This document shows positions 1 through 5,010 of a stretch of 5,079 nucleotides of DNA, in pieces. The translations under genes were made by a program, and so were the position numbers. This DNA is from Nitrososphaerales archaeon (GTDB lineage: Archaea; Thermoproteota; Nitrososphaeria; Nitrososphaerales; Nitrososphaeraceae). Location: positions 1-5,079 of the forward strand of contig JARBAV010000202.1 in assembly GCA_029237515.1 (NCBI GenBank). Direction: 5' to 3'. Under the pieces are notes generated by a model that saw nothing but the letters and a program-made list of their open reading frames with translations, had not been told where the DNA came from and made no database searches. Each line of letters opens with the position of its first letter. The first letter of the stretch is position 1.

Positions 1-1113
1 AAGATAAGGATTAAAACTGAGACTATAGTGAGCGATTAGCGAGCTTGACAGAGATTGCCATTTACTAGAATATGCATTTAACTTACTTCCTGTCAAGATG
101 TTCTTATTAAAGGGGGAGGCCTTGTACAATGAAGACTATCTGACGACAGATTCAGTAATCAAGCCAAATGAACTGTACCGGCTGTAATAAAAAATGAACA
201 GGCGGCTAACTAGACAGCAAGATAATCCCTTATCGCCTTATTTCTTGCTATATTTGTAGTAACGTCTAAAATCTACTCAGGTCATTCTTTCATATTCGCT
301 AAAAACTTACCATTGTATGGTCGTCACGTCGACCAAAGATTGTTAGCACTACTATTATTGTTACTAAGTGGGGAAATCATGCCACTTTGGTTAAATACAA
401 ACTGTCCATAAATTGTCTATGCATGTAATTCAGTTTAGAATGTGTTGTCGGATATTAAGTTGTCAAAGATTGTGATTAAAAAATGGCTTAAGTATTCTAT
501 AAACGTATCTGTGGTATGTCTCCTATTCCATAATAGCTATATATCTTTTGTCCGCATTTTCAATGAGCCCCGATTGATCATCTTTTCTTAAGTACGGGTA
601 GGCTAGAATAGACAATATTAGATTAGGTTTAGTGCAGCTTTACACAGGAATACCTAAGTAATAGTTTGGTTTAAATATTAGAAATTGTATCTTCAACAGT
701 AGTAACCCGATAAACTTATGTACTTAGTGACTGCAAACACTATATTCCCCAGCAAGTGAAATCGAGGCGTTACGTTTAATAAGCAGATTTCTCCTATCTA
801 TATATGTAGACTAAGTATAAAATACAAACTTAGATCTGCAGTTAAAAGGGCTGGTTATACGTGCACTATAAGTTTGCCTGAACTGTAATCTTTTCAAGGT
901 GGGGATAGTATTCTAACCCATTAGCCATCCAGATTATATCGTTCAATAGTAAAACTGAGTTTTCCAAAATTATGTAGACAAATTCCCTGCAAGATAAAGG
1001 GAAAACCAAAGGCATTCAGTCAATTTAGATGAACAGTGTGAATATGTTAGGATATAGTAGTCTACGGGGTCAAAGTACCATTCCGGCATTGACAGTATAG
1101 TGCATACGATCGT
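1..1113. other. Long gene-poor region, possible gene remnants
   Basis: About 1.1 kb with no reading frame of 60 codons from a usable start on either strand. I see no RNA gene, insertion sequence or tandem repeat. Several shorter open stretches look mildly protein-like. A plus frame at 32-187 encodes an acidic, leucine-rich 51-residue stretch whose only start is ATG 98. A start-less plus frame at 226-411 encodes 61 residues with two hydrophobic segments. A minus ATG frame at 866-1015 encodes 49 residues (begins MPLVFPLSC). In DNA this AT-rich, open runs of 50 to 60 codons are expected by chance several times per kilobase, so none is called a gene. The region is probably intergenic DNA containing decayed genes. 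Confidence 0.5.
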
Positions 1114-1116
1114 ATG
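1103..1116. repeat. 14-bp perfect palindrome
   Basis: CATACGATCGTATG reads identically on both strands with no spacer, and is the longest uninterrupted palindrome I noticed in the window. Its last three bases are the ATG of a 36-codon Cys-rich reading frame (1114-1224). It could be an operator for a dimeric regulator or a chance palindrome; nothing else in the sequence decides between them. Confidence 0.45.
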
Positions 1117-1360
1117 GCTGGATGTATAACAGAATTGAAATTGTGTAATACAAGGAGAACCGAAGAAGAACTCATGAAAAAATGTTGCAGAGCATGCACT
1201 CCATTGGCGTATTCACATGAATGAAAGGGCGTGCTGAACTGGATATATTACGTATATCTGAGTCGAGAAATAAATAACTGTCAAGCGTGTGGGCATCATA
1301 AATATTGTTTAAAACATGACTTAGAGAAGGCAAATACAAACAGTGAAAATAAAGAGAGAA

Positions 1361-1576
1361 CTAGGCCAATAGTTTATTTGCCAGGGTGGCTTCCTCTTCT
1401 AGTAACGTTATGTTTTCCCAGCCGTGGACATGTTGTCCACCCTCCGCCTTTGAGCTTGCAGTAATTAGATCCATAAATGACTCACCTTCCAGAACCTTAG
1501 AACACCAGATGCATTTCCACTTTCCCAATGCTAATTCTAATACCTTAAAGGCAACATACCTTATTAACTTATTCAC
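1361..1576 (-). CDS. Small CxxC/HxH putative zinc-binding protein
   Basis: A 71-residue protein when read from the GTG at 1576. I do not recognise the family. It has a Cys pair at residues 22 and 25 (KCIWC) and a His pair at 49 and 51 (HVH) followed by GWENI. The spacing C-x2-C-x23-H-x-H is compatible with one zinc finger with an enlarged loop. The last 20 residues are acidic and probably helical. The first 16 residues look less protein-like, and a TTG at 1528 would give a 55-residue form starting just before KWKCIWC. An AT-rich TATATT-like stretch at about 1581-1590 would fit transcription starting near 1558, which favours the shorter form. The plus-strand frame at 1231-1464 overlaps its 3' end and cannot be equally real there. 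I prefer this strand because its composition and zinc-type residues look protein-like. A role in nucleic-acid binding or regulation is only an inference. Confidence 0.45.
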   Translation of the reverse strand: MNKLIRYVAFKVLELALGKWKCIWCSKVLEGESFMDLITASSKAEGGQHVHGWENITLLEEEATLANKLLA

Positions 1577-1788
1577 AATAGTATAATAGCAACAGGTAGA
1601 TGGTCACTAGGAACCCTGGGCTGATTTAACATAGTCATGGCAACAATTGGTCGCCTACCTTACAGAGGCGTGTCGATTTATTTGGCGGCCAACTTCTAAT
1701 ATGGGAAGGAACTTAAAGATATTGTGTTATTAGATCGTATAGAGGTATTGATAACAGGCTTCCCTTCTACGCCCGCTAGCTTCGGTTA
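1577..1788. other. Intergenic spacer with inverted repeats
   Basis: This gap lies between the stop of the four-Cys mini-protein and the start of the CxxC/HxH protein, both on the minus strand. It has no gene-sized frame. Its main content is the imperfect inverted repeat at 1647-1692. The AT-rich stretch at 1581-1590 is a possible promoter element for the minus-strand gene to its left. Confidence 0.4.
1647..1692. repeat. Stem-loop with an alternative inner hairpin
   Basis: TTGGTCGCC at 1647-1655 pairs with GGCGGCCAA at 1684-1692 over nine positions, one of them a G-U wobble. CGCCT at 1652-1656 can instead pair perfectly with AGGCG at 1666-1670 around a 9-base loop. The two folds share bases and exclude each other. 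The element lies about 100 bases downstream of the minus-strand gene pair, so it may stabilise or end their transcript. No T tract follows it on either strand. Confidence 0.4.
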
Positions 1789-1992
1789 TTAGTTTGTTGG
1801 TTCAAAATTCTGGTTAATCCAACAATCTCTGCACACGGCGAAATCGTCTTCAACGAATAACCCACTTTCAATCACTGATAGCTGCTTTCGACAACTGTTA
1901 CAGTATCTCAACCTTGTTTCTGGAGTTATTGCTGCGACTCTCATATAAAAGGCAACGTGGGACTTTGTTTTGTTCAGAGTATTAGATATCAC
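1789..1992 (-). CDS. Four-cysteine zinc-binding mini-protein
   Basis: A 67-residue protein from GTG 1992, or 51 residues from the in-frame ATG at 1944. Four cysteines at residues 31, 34, 54 and 57 form CNSC and CRDC, giving C-x2-C-x19-C-x2-C, the layout of a small treble-clef or LIM-like zinc site. A hydrophobic and acidic strand (GLFVEDDFAVC) leads into the second pair. Such modules usually bind protein or nucleic acid; no enzyme residues are visible. GTG 1992 lies 19 bases after the stop of the upstream DUF6659-like gene on the same strand, so the two are probably cotranscribed. Neither start has a Shine-Dalgarno sequence; the ATG form keeps the whole zinc module and may be the real one. 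The specific family is not recognised. Confidence 0.68.
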   Translation of the reverse strand: MISNTLNKTKSHVAFYMRVAAITPETRLRYCNSCRKQLSVIESGLFVEDDFAVCRDCWINQNFEPTN

Positions 1993-2011
1993 TAGTGATT
2001 TGTTCTGTTAA

Positions 2012-2452
2012 TCAAGCAAGTATTTGTGTTTCAATATCTCTGTGATCAGTGTAGATACACAGGAATCTGTCCTTTCTTTCATTCAATGGCATAATTCCGA
2101 CTTTTACAAATCTGTTTACCGGTGAAATCATATCATATAAAGGTATCAGCTCTTTTTGAGCATTGTTGCCCCGATGTCTTTCAGTGTTATCACTAAGTTT
2201 TATTACAGGAACAAGACAGTTATTGAAGAACTGGTATGCTTCGTTTTTAGGTCTACAAAAGCATGATGCATCAGTTGAGGATGATGATGAACTGATCGCC
2301 CCAGTGCCCCTTATACATGCAGCACAATTTTTGATAGACGACTGACCAAATAAAAGCTTACCACGATTATCAACGACAGCCGCAAAATTGACTCTCCTAT
2401 TTTTCTGTATCATAGTCAAGCATACCTGGCGAAAATATTCTCGCTCTTGCAT
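2012..2452 (-). CDS. DUF6659-like archaeal small protein
   Basis: A 146-residue soluble protein from ATG 2452. The N-terminal helix and strand (VCLTMIQKNRRVNFAAVVDNRGKL in outline) and the C-terminal stretch around residues 106-140 (YDMISPVNRFVKVGIMPLNERKD, then FLCIYTD) match the pattern I associate with the DUF6659-type family, which is abundant in Nitrososphaeria and has a roadblock-like alpha/beta look. The biochemical function is unknown; a sensory or regulatory role is a guess. Residues 42-70 are odd: a CxxC pair (43, 46), six consecutive serines (54-59) and a CxC pair (64, 66), which look like an insert in the usual loop. A TATA-like element at 2479-2486 lies about 30 bases upstream of the ATG and no Shine-Dalgarno sequence is visible, fitting a leaderless or very short leader transcript. 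The four-Cys mini-protein follows 19 bases downstream. Confidence 0.8.
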   Translation of the reverse strand: MQEREYFRQVCLTMIQKNRRVNFAAVVDNRGKLLFGQSSIKNCAACIRGTGAISSSSSSTDASCFCRPKNEAYQFFNNCLVPVIKLSDNTERHRGNNAQKELIPLYDMISPVNRFVKVGIMPLNERKDRFLCIYTDHRDIETQILA

Positions 2453-2478
2453 TGCAAATCATAAATACTGATCAAGAA

Positions 2479-2486
2479 GATTTATT
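2479..2486 (-). promoter_or_regulatory. TATA-like element of the DUF6659-like gene
   Basis: Read on the minus strand this is AATAAATC, at 27 to 34 bases before ATG 2452. That spacing puts transcription start within a few bases of the start codon, as is common for leaderless archaeal genes. A second AT-rich stretch (GTATTTAT, 2462-2469) lies too close to serve this start. Confidence 0.45.
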
Positions 2487-2723
2487 CATTCTGTATAGTT
2501 TTCACTTTTTCTATATACCCACAATAGTTTTTGTTCTAATCATATCCAACCGACAATACTAGTATCGCTGTAAAGGCAAGATATGGACATATCGTGATAA
2601 ATAAATTGGACCAAAATCATTCTCACTCATCCAAATAACATCAACCAAATTCAAATCTGGTAACTATGACCTACATGAACTATTGACTTAAACTAAATTC
2701 GTATAGGAAGGGTATTTCAATTT

Positions 2724-2759
2724 GTGCAATAGATAAATTTGACACATATGCAATTGCAC
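2724..2759. repeat. Cluster of TGCAAT half-sites, possible operator
   Basis: GTGCAAT at 2724-2730 and ATTGCAC at 2753-2759 form a 7-bp inverted repeat. The right half overlaps a 10-bp palindrome, TGCAATTGCA (2749-2758), so three half-sites fall within 36 bases. The group sits just upstream of the GC-rich island. It looks like a possible regulator binding site, but no gene of clear identity is positioned to be its target. Confidence 0.3.
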
Positions 2760-2782
2760 GGATATCAAGTGCATATACAAAA

Positions 2783-2851
2783 TGGTGGGGAGCCGCTTTC
2801 CCGGGTTTATGCAGCCATTCAACCCCTCAGGTAAGAGGTTCTCGCCCATCA
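2783..2851. ncRNA. GC-rich foldable island, candidate structured RNA
   Basis: In DNA that is otherwise strongly AT-rich, these bases are GC-rich and self-complementary. TGGTGGGGAG (2783-2792) pairs with 2841-2851 over ten base pairs, with one bulged G (2844) and one G-U pair. Inside, GGGTT (2803-2807) pairs with AACCC (2821-2825), extended by ATG/CAT around a CAGC loop. Alternatively AACCCCT (2821-2827) pairs with AGAGGTT (2834-2840). It matches no tRNA, 5S, SRP, RNase P or riboswitch pattern I know. A plus 32-codon frame (ATG 2782 to TGA 2880) covers the same bases, so the GC content could instead reflect a small protein. The strand is undecided. Confidence 0.3.
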
Positions 2852-2973
2852 CACTATTATCACAATATCAGCATGGTTGAATATCACTATCAAGTTATCT
2901 CAATGTACGAGGATTGAACAATAGAAAAAGTTTTTTGGCATTATGATTGCTTAGGATGTGTGTTATTTTACCA

Positions 2974-3216
2974 TCATGTACCTTCATCATTATTTCTGAT
3001 TGTCGATTTTTCTAATAACTCGACCAGTTTTTTAGTCTCCTCTATTGATAACGCAAGCTTGACGATTCTAGTCAAAGAGTCCTCAAATTTTTCTATATAG
3101 ATTTCTACTCTGAGTGTAGTATGATTGTAATATACGACGACTTGATCACCTGTACCTGTAATCCTTCCTATTAGTTCGTATTCGTGTTCAGATTGTGGTT
3201 CGTATGCGTTTGTCAT
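2974..3216 (-). CDS. Small alpha/beta protein of unknown function
   Basis: An 80-residue soluble protein starting MTNAYEPQSEHEYELIG. I do not recognise the family. The middle alternates as beta-strands (YELIGRI, QVVVYYN, RVEIYIEKF), and residues from about 55 on (ALSIEETKKLVELLEK) form a charged amphipathic helix; the tail is polar. There are no cysteines, signal peptide or membrane segment. A TTG at 3228 gives an 84-residue reading, but I chose ATG 3216: GAGGG lies 6 to 10 bases before it and a TATA element lies at 3249-3258, placing the transcript start near 3228. It appears to be a single-gene unit, with over 400 bases to the next confident gene on either side. It could be a stand-alone beta-sheet adaptor or regulator, but nothing in the sequence fixes a role. 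Confidence 0.72.
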   Translation of the reverse strand: MTNAYEPQSEHEYELIGRITGTGDQVVVYYNHTTLRVEIYIEKFEDSLTRIVKLALSIEETKKLVELLEKSTIRNNDEGT

Positions 3217-3221
3217 ACATA

Positions 3222-3226
3222 CCCTC
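3222..3226 (-). promoter_or_regulatory. Shine-Dalgarno deciding start at 3216
   Basis: GAGGG on the minus strand, 6 to 10 bases before ATG 3216. It supports ATG 3216 over the TTG at 3228, because the TTG start would include the site inside the gene. Confidence 0.5.
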
Positions 3227-3248
3227 AAACATCGGCGTGTTTAGTGAG

Positions 3249-3264
3249 ATATATTAATTCTTTC
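3249..3264 (-). promoter_or_regulatory. TATA box with upstream purine element
   Basis: On the minus strand this reads TGAAAGAATTAATATATC, within 3249-3266. The ATTAATATATC core resembles an archaeal TATA box, and the AAAGA just upstream resembles the BRE. Its centre is roughly 26 bases from position 3228, giving a leader of about 12 bases that contains the ribosome binding site. This is the best promoter in the window. Confidence 0.55.
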
Positions 3265-3597
3265 ATTCGCTAGTTGAGAATTTATGCTACTAAGAAATAG
3301 ATGAACAATTTGAATCCCTCATGACGCCTATCTTAGGTGAATTCAAGCGTTAACCACACACAATCAATAGATAGCGCCGGTCAAAGAATATCAGGATTGT
3401 ATCAGATTTACCACGTACTTGATCAATGCGATGGTCGGACTGGAAGTATTGCCAACAAATGATTTTGTATATGAGTTATCTTGCAGCCTAAAAAATCTAC
3501 ACCTTCGCATACACTATATCACAAGCGATTTCACGAGGTTTGATCTGTTCTAACGAGTAACGCTCATCAAATACTTTAATCAAATGTTAGGTAAAAC

Positions 3598-3610
3598 AAA
3601 TATTATATTT
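3598..3610. promoter_or_regulatory. AT-rich TATA-like element, possibly bidirectional
   Basis: AAATATTATATTT is nearly symmetric. In the plus direction it would start transcription near 3631, leaving a leader of about 29 bases before ATG 3660. In the minus direction it is at leaderless spacing for the 28-codon frame at 3497-3583. No Shine-Dalgarno sequence is visible before ATG 3660. Confidence 0.35.
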
Positions 3611-3659
3611 CTTCTCAGAAGTTTTTAGGTCATGTTTGTGTATTGTCTAATTGATCCAA

Positions 3660-3872
3660 ATGAGAACGATTGTAGCCGTGGCGGCTACGACTATATTGGT
3701 ATCAATCGTTGCAGTCAGCACACTTGCCGTAACAGGCAACATAGATGCGAGAACAACAGGAAGAAGTGACAGTGAAGCGGCTCGATACGTTGGTGGTGAA
3801 AGTGCAGGTTCTGAAATCTATACCGCCGTGTGTGGTCCAGATGCAGCACATGCATGTCAAACGTCTTCTTGA
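3660..3872 (+). CDS. Small exported or membrane-anchored protein
   Basis: A 70-residue protein from ATG 3660; a TTG at 3651 would add three residues. Residues 4-26 (IVAVAATTILVSIVAVSTLAVTG) are one hydrophobic helix with a single Arg before it, so it is a signal peptide or N-terminal anchor facing outward. If cleaved, the site is probably near residues 26-30. The mature part is small, polar and Ala/Gly/Ser-rich, with two cysteines (58 and 66) eight residues apart that could form a disulfide outside the cell or bind a metal. I recognise no family or function. The gene stands alone between an AT-rich promoter-like element and a good terminator, which supports it being a real single-gene transcript. 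Two minus-strand frames overlap it and are antisense shadows. Confidence 0.65.
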   Translation: MRTIVAVAATTILVSIVAVSTLAVTGNIDARTTGRSDSEAARYVGGESAGSEIYTAVCGPDAAHACQTSS

Positions 3873-3884
3873 CAATAGCATCAT

Positions 3885-3919
3885 ATGAGGTGAAGAACAA
3901 ACCTCATGCTTCTTTTTTT
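3885..3919 (+). terminator. Hairpin and T-tract terminator
   Basis: ATGAGGT (3885-3891) pairs perfectly with ACCTCAT (3901-3907) around a 9-base loop, and seven T residues follow at 3913-3919. It begins 12 bases after the stop of the exported-protein gene. The T run is on the plus strand only, so it should act on that gene and not on the converging gene from 4031. Confidence 0.72.
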
Positions 3920-4030
3920 CAGTGCCACGAATGAAAAACTATTAAAGTATAATCAGTACCTTAAGTAAACTAGCGAATATTTTCTTCCATATATTTAGTT
4001 GACAGGCAATTTTCGTCTATTCAAATACCA

Positions 4031-4414
4031 TCATGAATGCTTATGTCTGTCATTGGGGTCGCGCGGCGTTACATGCCCGTTACTGCAGATATACCAAGGG
4101 AGTTTAATCTCAGCATTGAATTCTATGAAGTCGCCATTCTCATCCCAATACCCATCAGTATGCTTCATCTTTGGTACAGTTTGGCCAGGATATAAGATGA
4201 CTTTACTCCTCTTTCTTTCGGTCAGACATTGTGGACAGACTACCTTTTCTTGATTCATTTCAACCAAGTTAGCCATGTTAAGATGTCTAAAAACAAAATA
4301 CTTCAAGGTTTCCGATTCATAATGCCAGGACTGCAATGATAACCCAAAGACATCAAATACATTATCATGACTAGATGCTGCCTTGACAAGTAAGTCGTAA
4401 CCTTTCTCAGTCAC
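4031..4414 (-). CDS. Zinc-ribbon protein of unknown function
   Basis: Reads 127 residues from GTG 4414. The C-terminal part has CPQC at residues 60-63 and C-x3-H at 110-114 (ICSNGH), spaced 46 residues apart, which suggests a zinc ribbon with an inserted beta region (YPGQTVPKMKHTDGYWDENGDFIEF). A basic patch ERKRSK follows the first pair; the His-rich tail ends HKHS. The first 46 residues begin TEKGYDLL, which resembles the wing of a winged-helix domain cut off at its start. An in-frame ATG at 4276 gives an 81-residue protein holding the whole ribbon, and a TATA-like GTATTTTG at 4296-4303 is at leaderless spacing for it, so the start is open. The gene diverges from the NTF2-like gene and converges with the exported-protein gene. 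The family is not recognised; nucleic-acid or protein binding is likely by analogy only. Confidence 0.65.
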   Translation of the reverse strand: MTEKGYDLLVKAASSHDNVFDVFGLSLQSWHYESETLKYFVFRHLNMANLVEMNQEKVVCPQCLTERKRSKVILYPGQTVPKMKHTDGYWDENGDFIEFNAEIKLPWYICSNGHVTPRDPNDRHKHS

Positions 4415-4431
4415 CTTGAAATGAAGAGAAG

Positions 4432-4440
4432 ACTAATAAT
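4432..4440. promoter_or_regulatory. AT-rich element between divergent genes
   Basis: ACTAATAAT lies about 25 bases before GTG 4414 on the minus strand. In the plus direction it would place a start near 4461, just before the GGGGAG site of the NTF2-like gene. One element may therefore serve both directions, or only one of them. The match to a TATA box is moderate. Confidence 0.35.
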
Positions 4441-4460
4441 CCGCCTTCTTGATCTGGTTA

Positions 4461-4466
4461 GGGGAG
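4461..4466 (+). promoter_or_regulatory. Shine-Dalgarno of the NTF2-like gene
   Basis: GGGGAG with three bases before TTG 4470. The spacing is short, but it is the only such site near the gene and it favours TTG 4470 over TTG 4449, which would have no ribosome binding site. Confidence 0.4.
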
Positions 4467-4469
4467 ATA

Positions 4470-4850
4470 TTGAATAACCAAGAAATAAGTGCTACCTTGA
4501 ATCGTTATTGGGAGGCCACTGTGGCTCGTGACATAGGCAGATCACATCAGATTTATCATGACGACGTCATAATTGAGTTTCCTCAGTCTGGTGAACGGAT
4601 CTCTGGTAAACACAATATATACGAACTCAGAGCACATTACCCTGCTAAACTTAGTTTTAAAGTTCTGCGGGTACGGGGAGAAGGAAATCTTTGGATATCT
4701 GAAATTATTATTACCTATGATGGACGTCCAGTCAATGCAGTAAGCATCATGGAGTTCAGGGATGGTAAGGTTGCACATGAAACGTACTACTTTGGTGATC
4801 CTTTCGAACCGCCTGAGTGGCGATCTCAGTGGGTCGAGAGAATACAATGA
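4470..4850 (+). CDS. NTF2/SnoaL-like domain protein
   Basis: A 126-residue cytoplasmic protein of the nuclear transport factor 2 (SnoaL-like) superfamily, a cone-shaped alpha+beta fold with a hydrophobic pocket. Members are enzymes or ligand-binding proteins; the substrate here is not readable. Family signs are the N-terminal helix NRYWEATVARDIGRSHQIYHDDVIIEFPQSGERISG in outline, the strand pair FKVLRVRGEGNLWISEIIITYDGRPVNAVSIMEF, and the ending YYFGDPFEPPEWRSQWVER, typical of the bacterial-type subgroup called nuclear transport factor 2 family protein. Length is normal and the domain is intact. The start is TTG 4470 after GGGGAG; TTG 4449 would add seven residues. No ATG start is available, which is unusual. 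Its close match to bacterial-type members raises possible past transfer. It diverges from the zinc-ribbon gene with no overlap. Confidence 0.85.
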   Translation: MNNQEISATLNRYWEATVARDIGRSHQIYHDDVIIEFPQSGERISGKHNIYELRAHYPAKLSFKVLRVRGEGNLWISEIIITYDGRPVNAVSIMEFRDGKVAHETYYFGDPFEPPEWRSQWVERIQ

Positions 4851-4910
4851 TTTGTAGGGTACGATAGATGTCATCTACTGACCGGAAGCTAAATGCTAGC
4901 ACTGCAAAAA

Positions 4911-4953
4911 ATTCCTATATGCATCCTAAGTGCATGTCGTTAATGGTAGGAAT
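4911..4953. repeat. Nested inverted repeat
   Basis: ATTCCTA (4911-4917) pairs with TAGGAAT (4947-4953), and inside it ATGCA (4919-4923) pairs with TGCAT (4931-4935) around a 7-base loop. The element starts about 60 bases after the NTF2-like stop and may form the 3' end of that transcript. No T tract follows, so it is not a standard intrinsic terminator. Confidence 0.4.
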
Positions 4954-5010
4954 AATGGGCCTTTAATCAGCCACTTTCTCCCCCATCGATAGTTCCGTTT
5001 GTAGTCAGTT

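Larger units (their letters stand above)
2487..2973. other. Non-coding stretch with half-site cluster and GC island
   Basis: No gene-sized frame on either strand. It holds a 10-bp palindrome ATACTAGTAT at 2556-2565, three copies of the half-site TGCAAT/ATTGCA between 2725 and 2758, and the GC-rich foldable island at 2783-2851. The island also contains short open frames on both strands: a plus 32-codon frame at 2782-2880, and a minus frame starting with ATG near 2849. A minus-strand T-rich patch near 2928-2933 may help end transcription of the gene at 2974-3216. Confidence 0.4.
3229..3659. other. Intergenic region, possible micro-ORF
   Basis: No gene-sized frame lies between the alpha/beta protein (minus) and the exported protein (plus), whose starts face away from each other. 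The one notable frame is minus 3497-3583: 28 codons from TTG, charged and protein-like (MIKVFDERYSLEQIKPREIA at its start), with an AT-rich TATA-like element (3598-3610) about 22 bases upstream. It may be a leaderless micro-protein or the end of a decayed gene; the rare TTG start argues against it. Confidence 0.35.

Noticed and set aside
1231..1464. 77-codon plus frame from GTG as a gene
   Set aside because: Its 3' third is antisense to the better-looking CxxC/HxH gene, and the C-terminal LPLLVTLCFPSRG looks like antisense translation. It is kept only as part of a finding.
1386..1586. 66-codon plus frame
   Set aside because: Serine-rich antisense shadow of the minus-strand CxxC/HxH gene.
2163..2345. 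60-codon plus frame
   Set aside because: Lies wholly inside the DUF6659-like gene on the other strand; no family signal.
2781..2854. tRNA in the GC-rich island
   Set aside because: The length is close, but there is no T-loop sequence, no proper D arm and no anticodon arm on either strand.
3702..3900. Two minus frames over the exported-protein gene
   Set aside because: Antisense shadows, rich in Cys, His and Thr from the reverse of Ala/Ser codons, and extending into the terminator hairpin.
3265..3978. 11-bp inverted repeat pair ATTCGCTAGTT / AACTAGCGAAT flanking the exported-protein gene, as mobile element ends
   Set aside because: A few 11-bp matches are expected by chance in 5 kb, there is no target duplication and no transposase.
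3999..4253. 84-codon plus frame
   Set aside because: Antisense of the zinc-ribbon gene; no domain or ribosome site.
4421..4477. 18-codon frame starting MKRRLIIRL before the NTF2-like gene
   Set aside because: Too short, no ribosome site, and it overlaps the gene start region in another frame.
4542..4874. 110-codon minus frame
   Set aside because: Antisense to the clearly recognisable NTF2-like gene.
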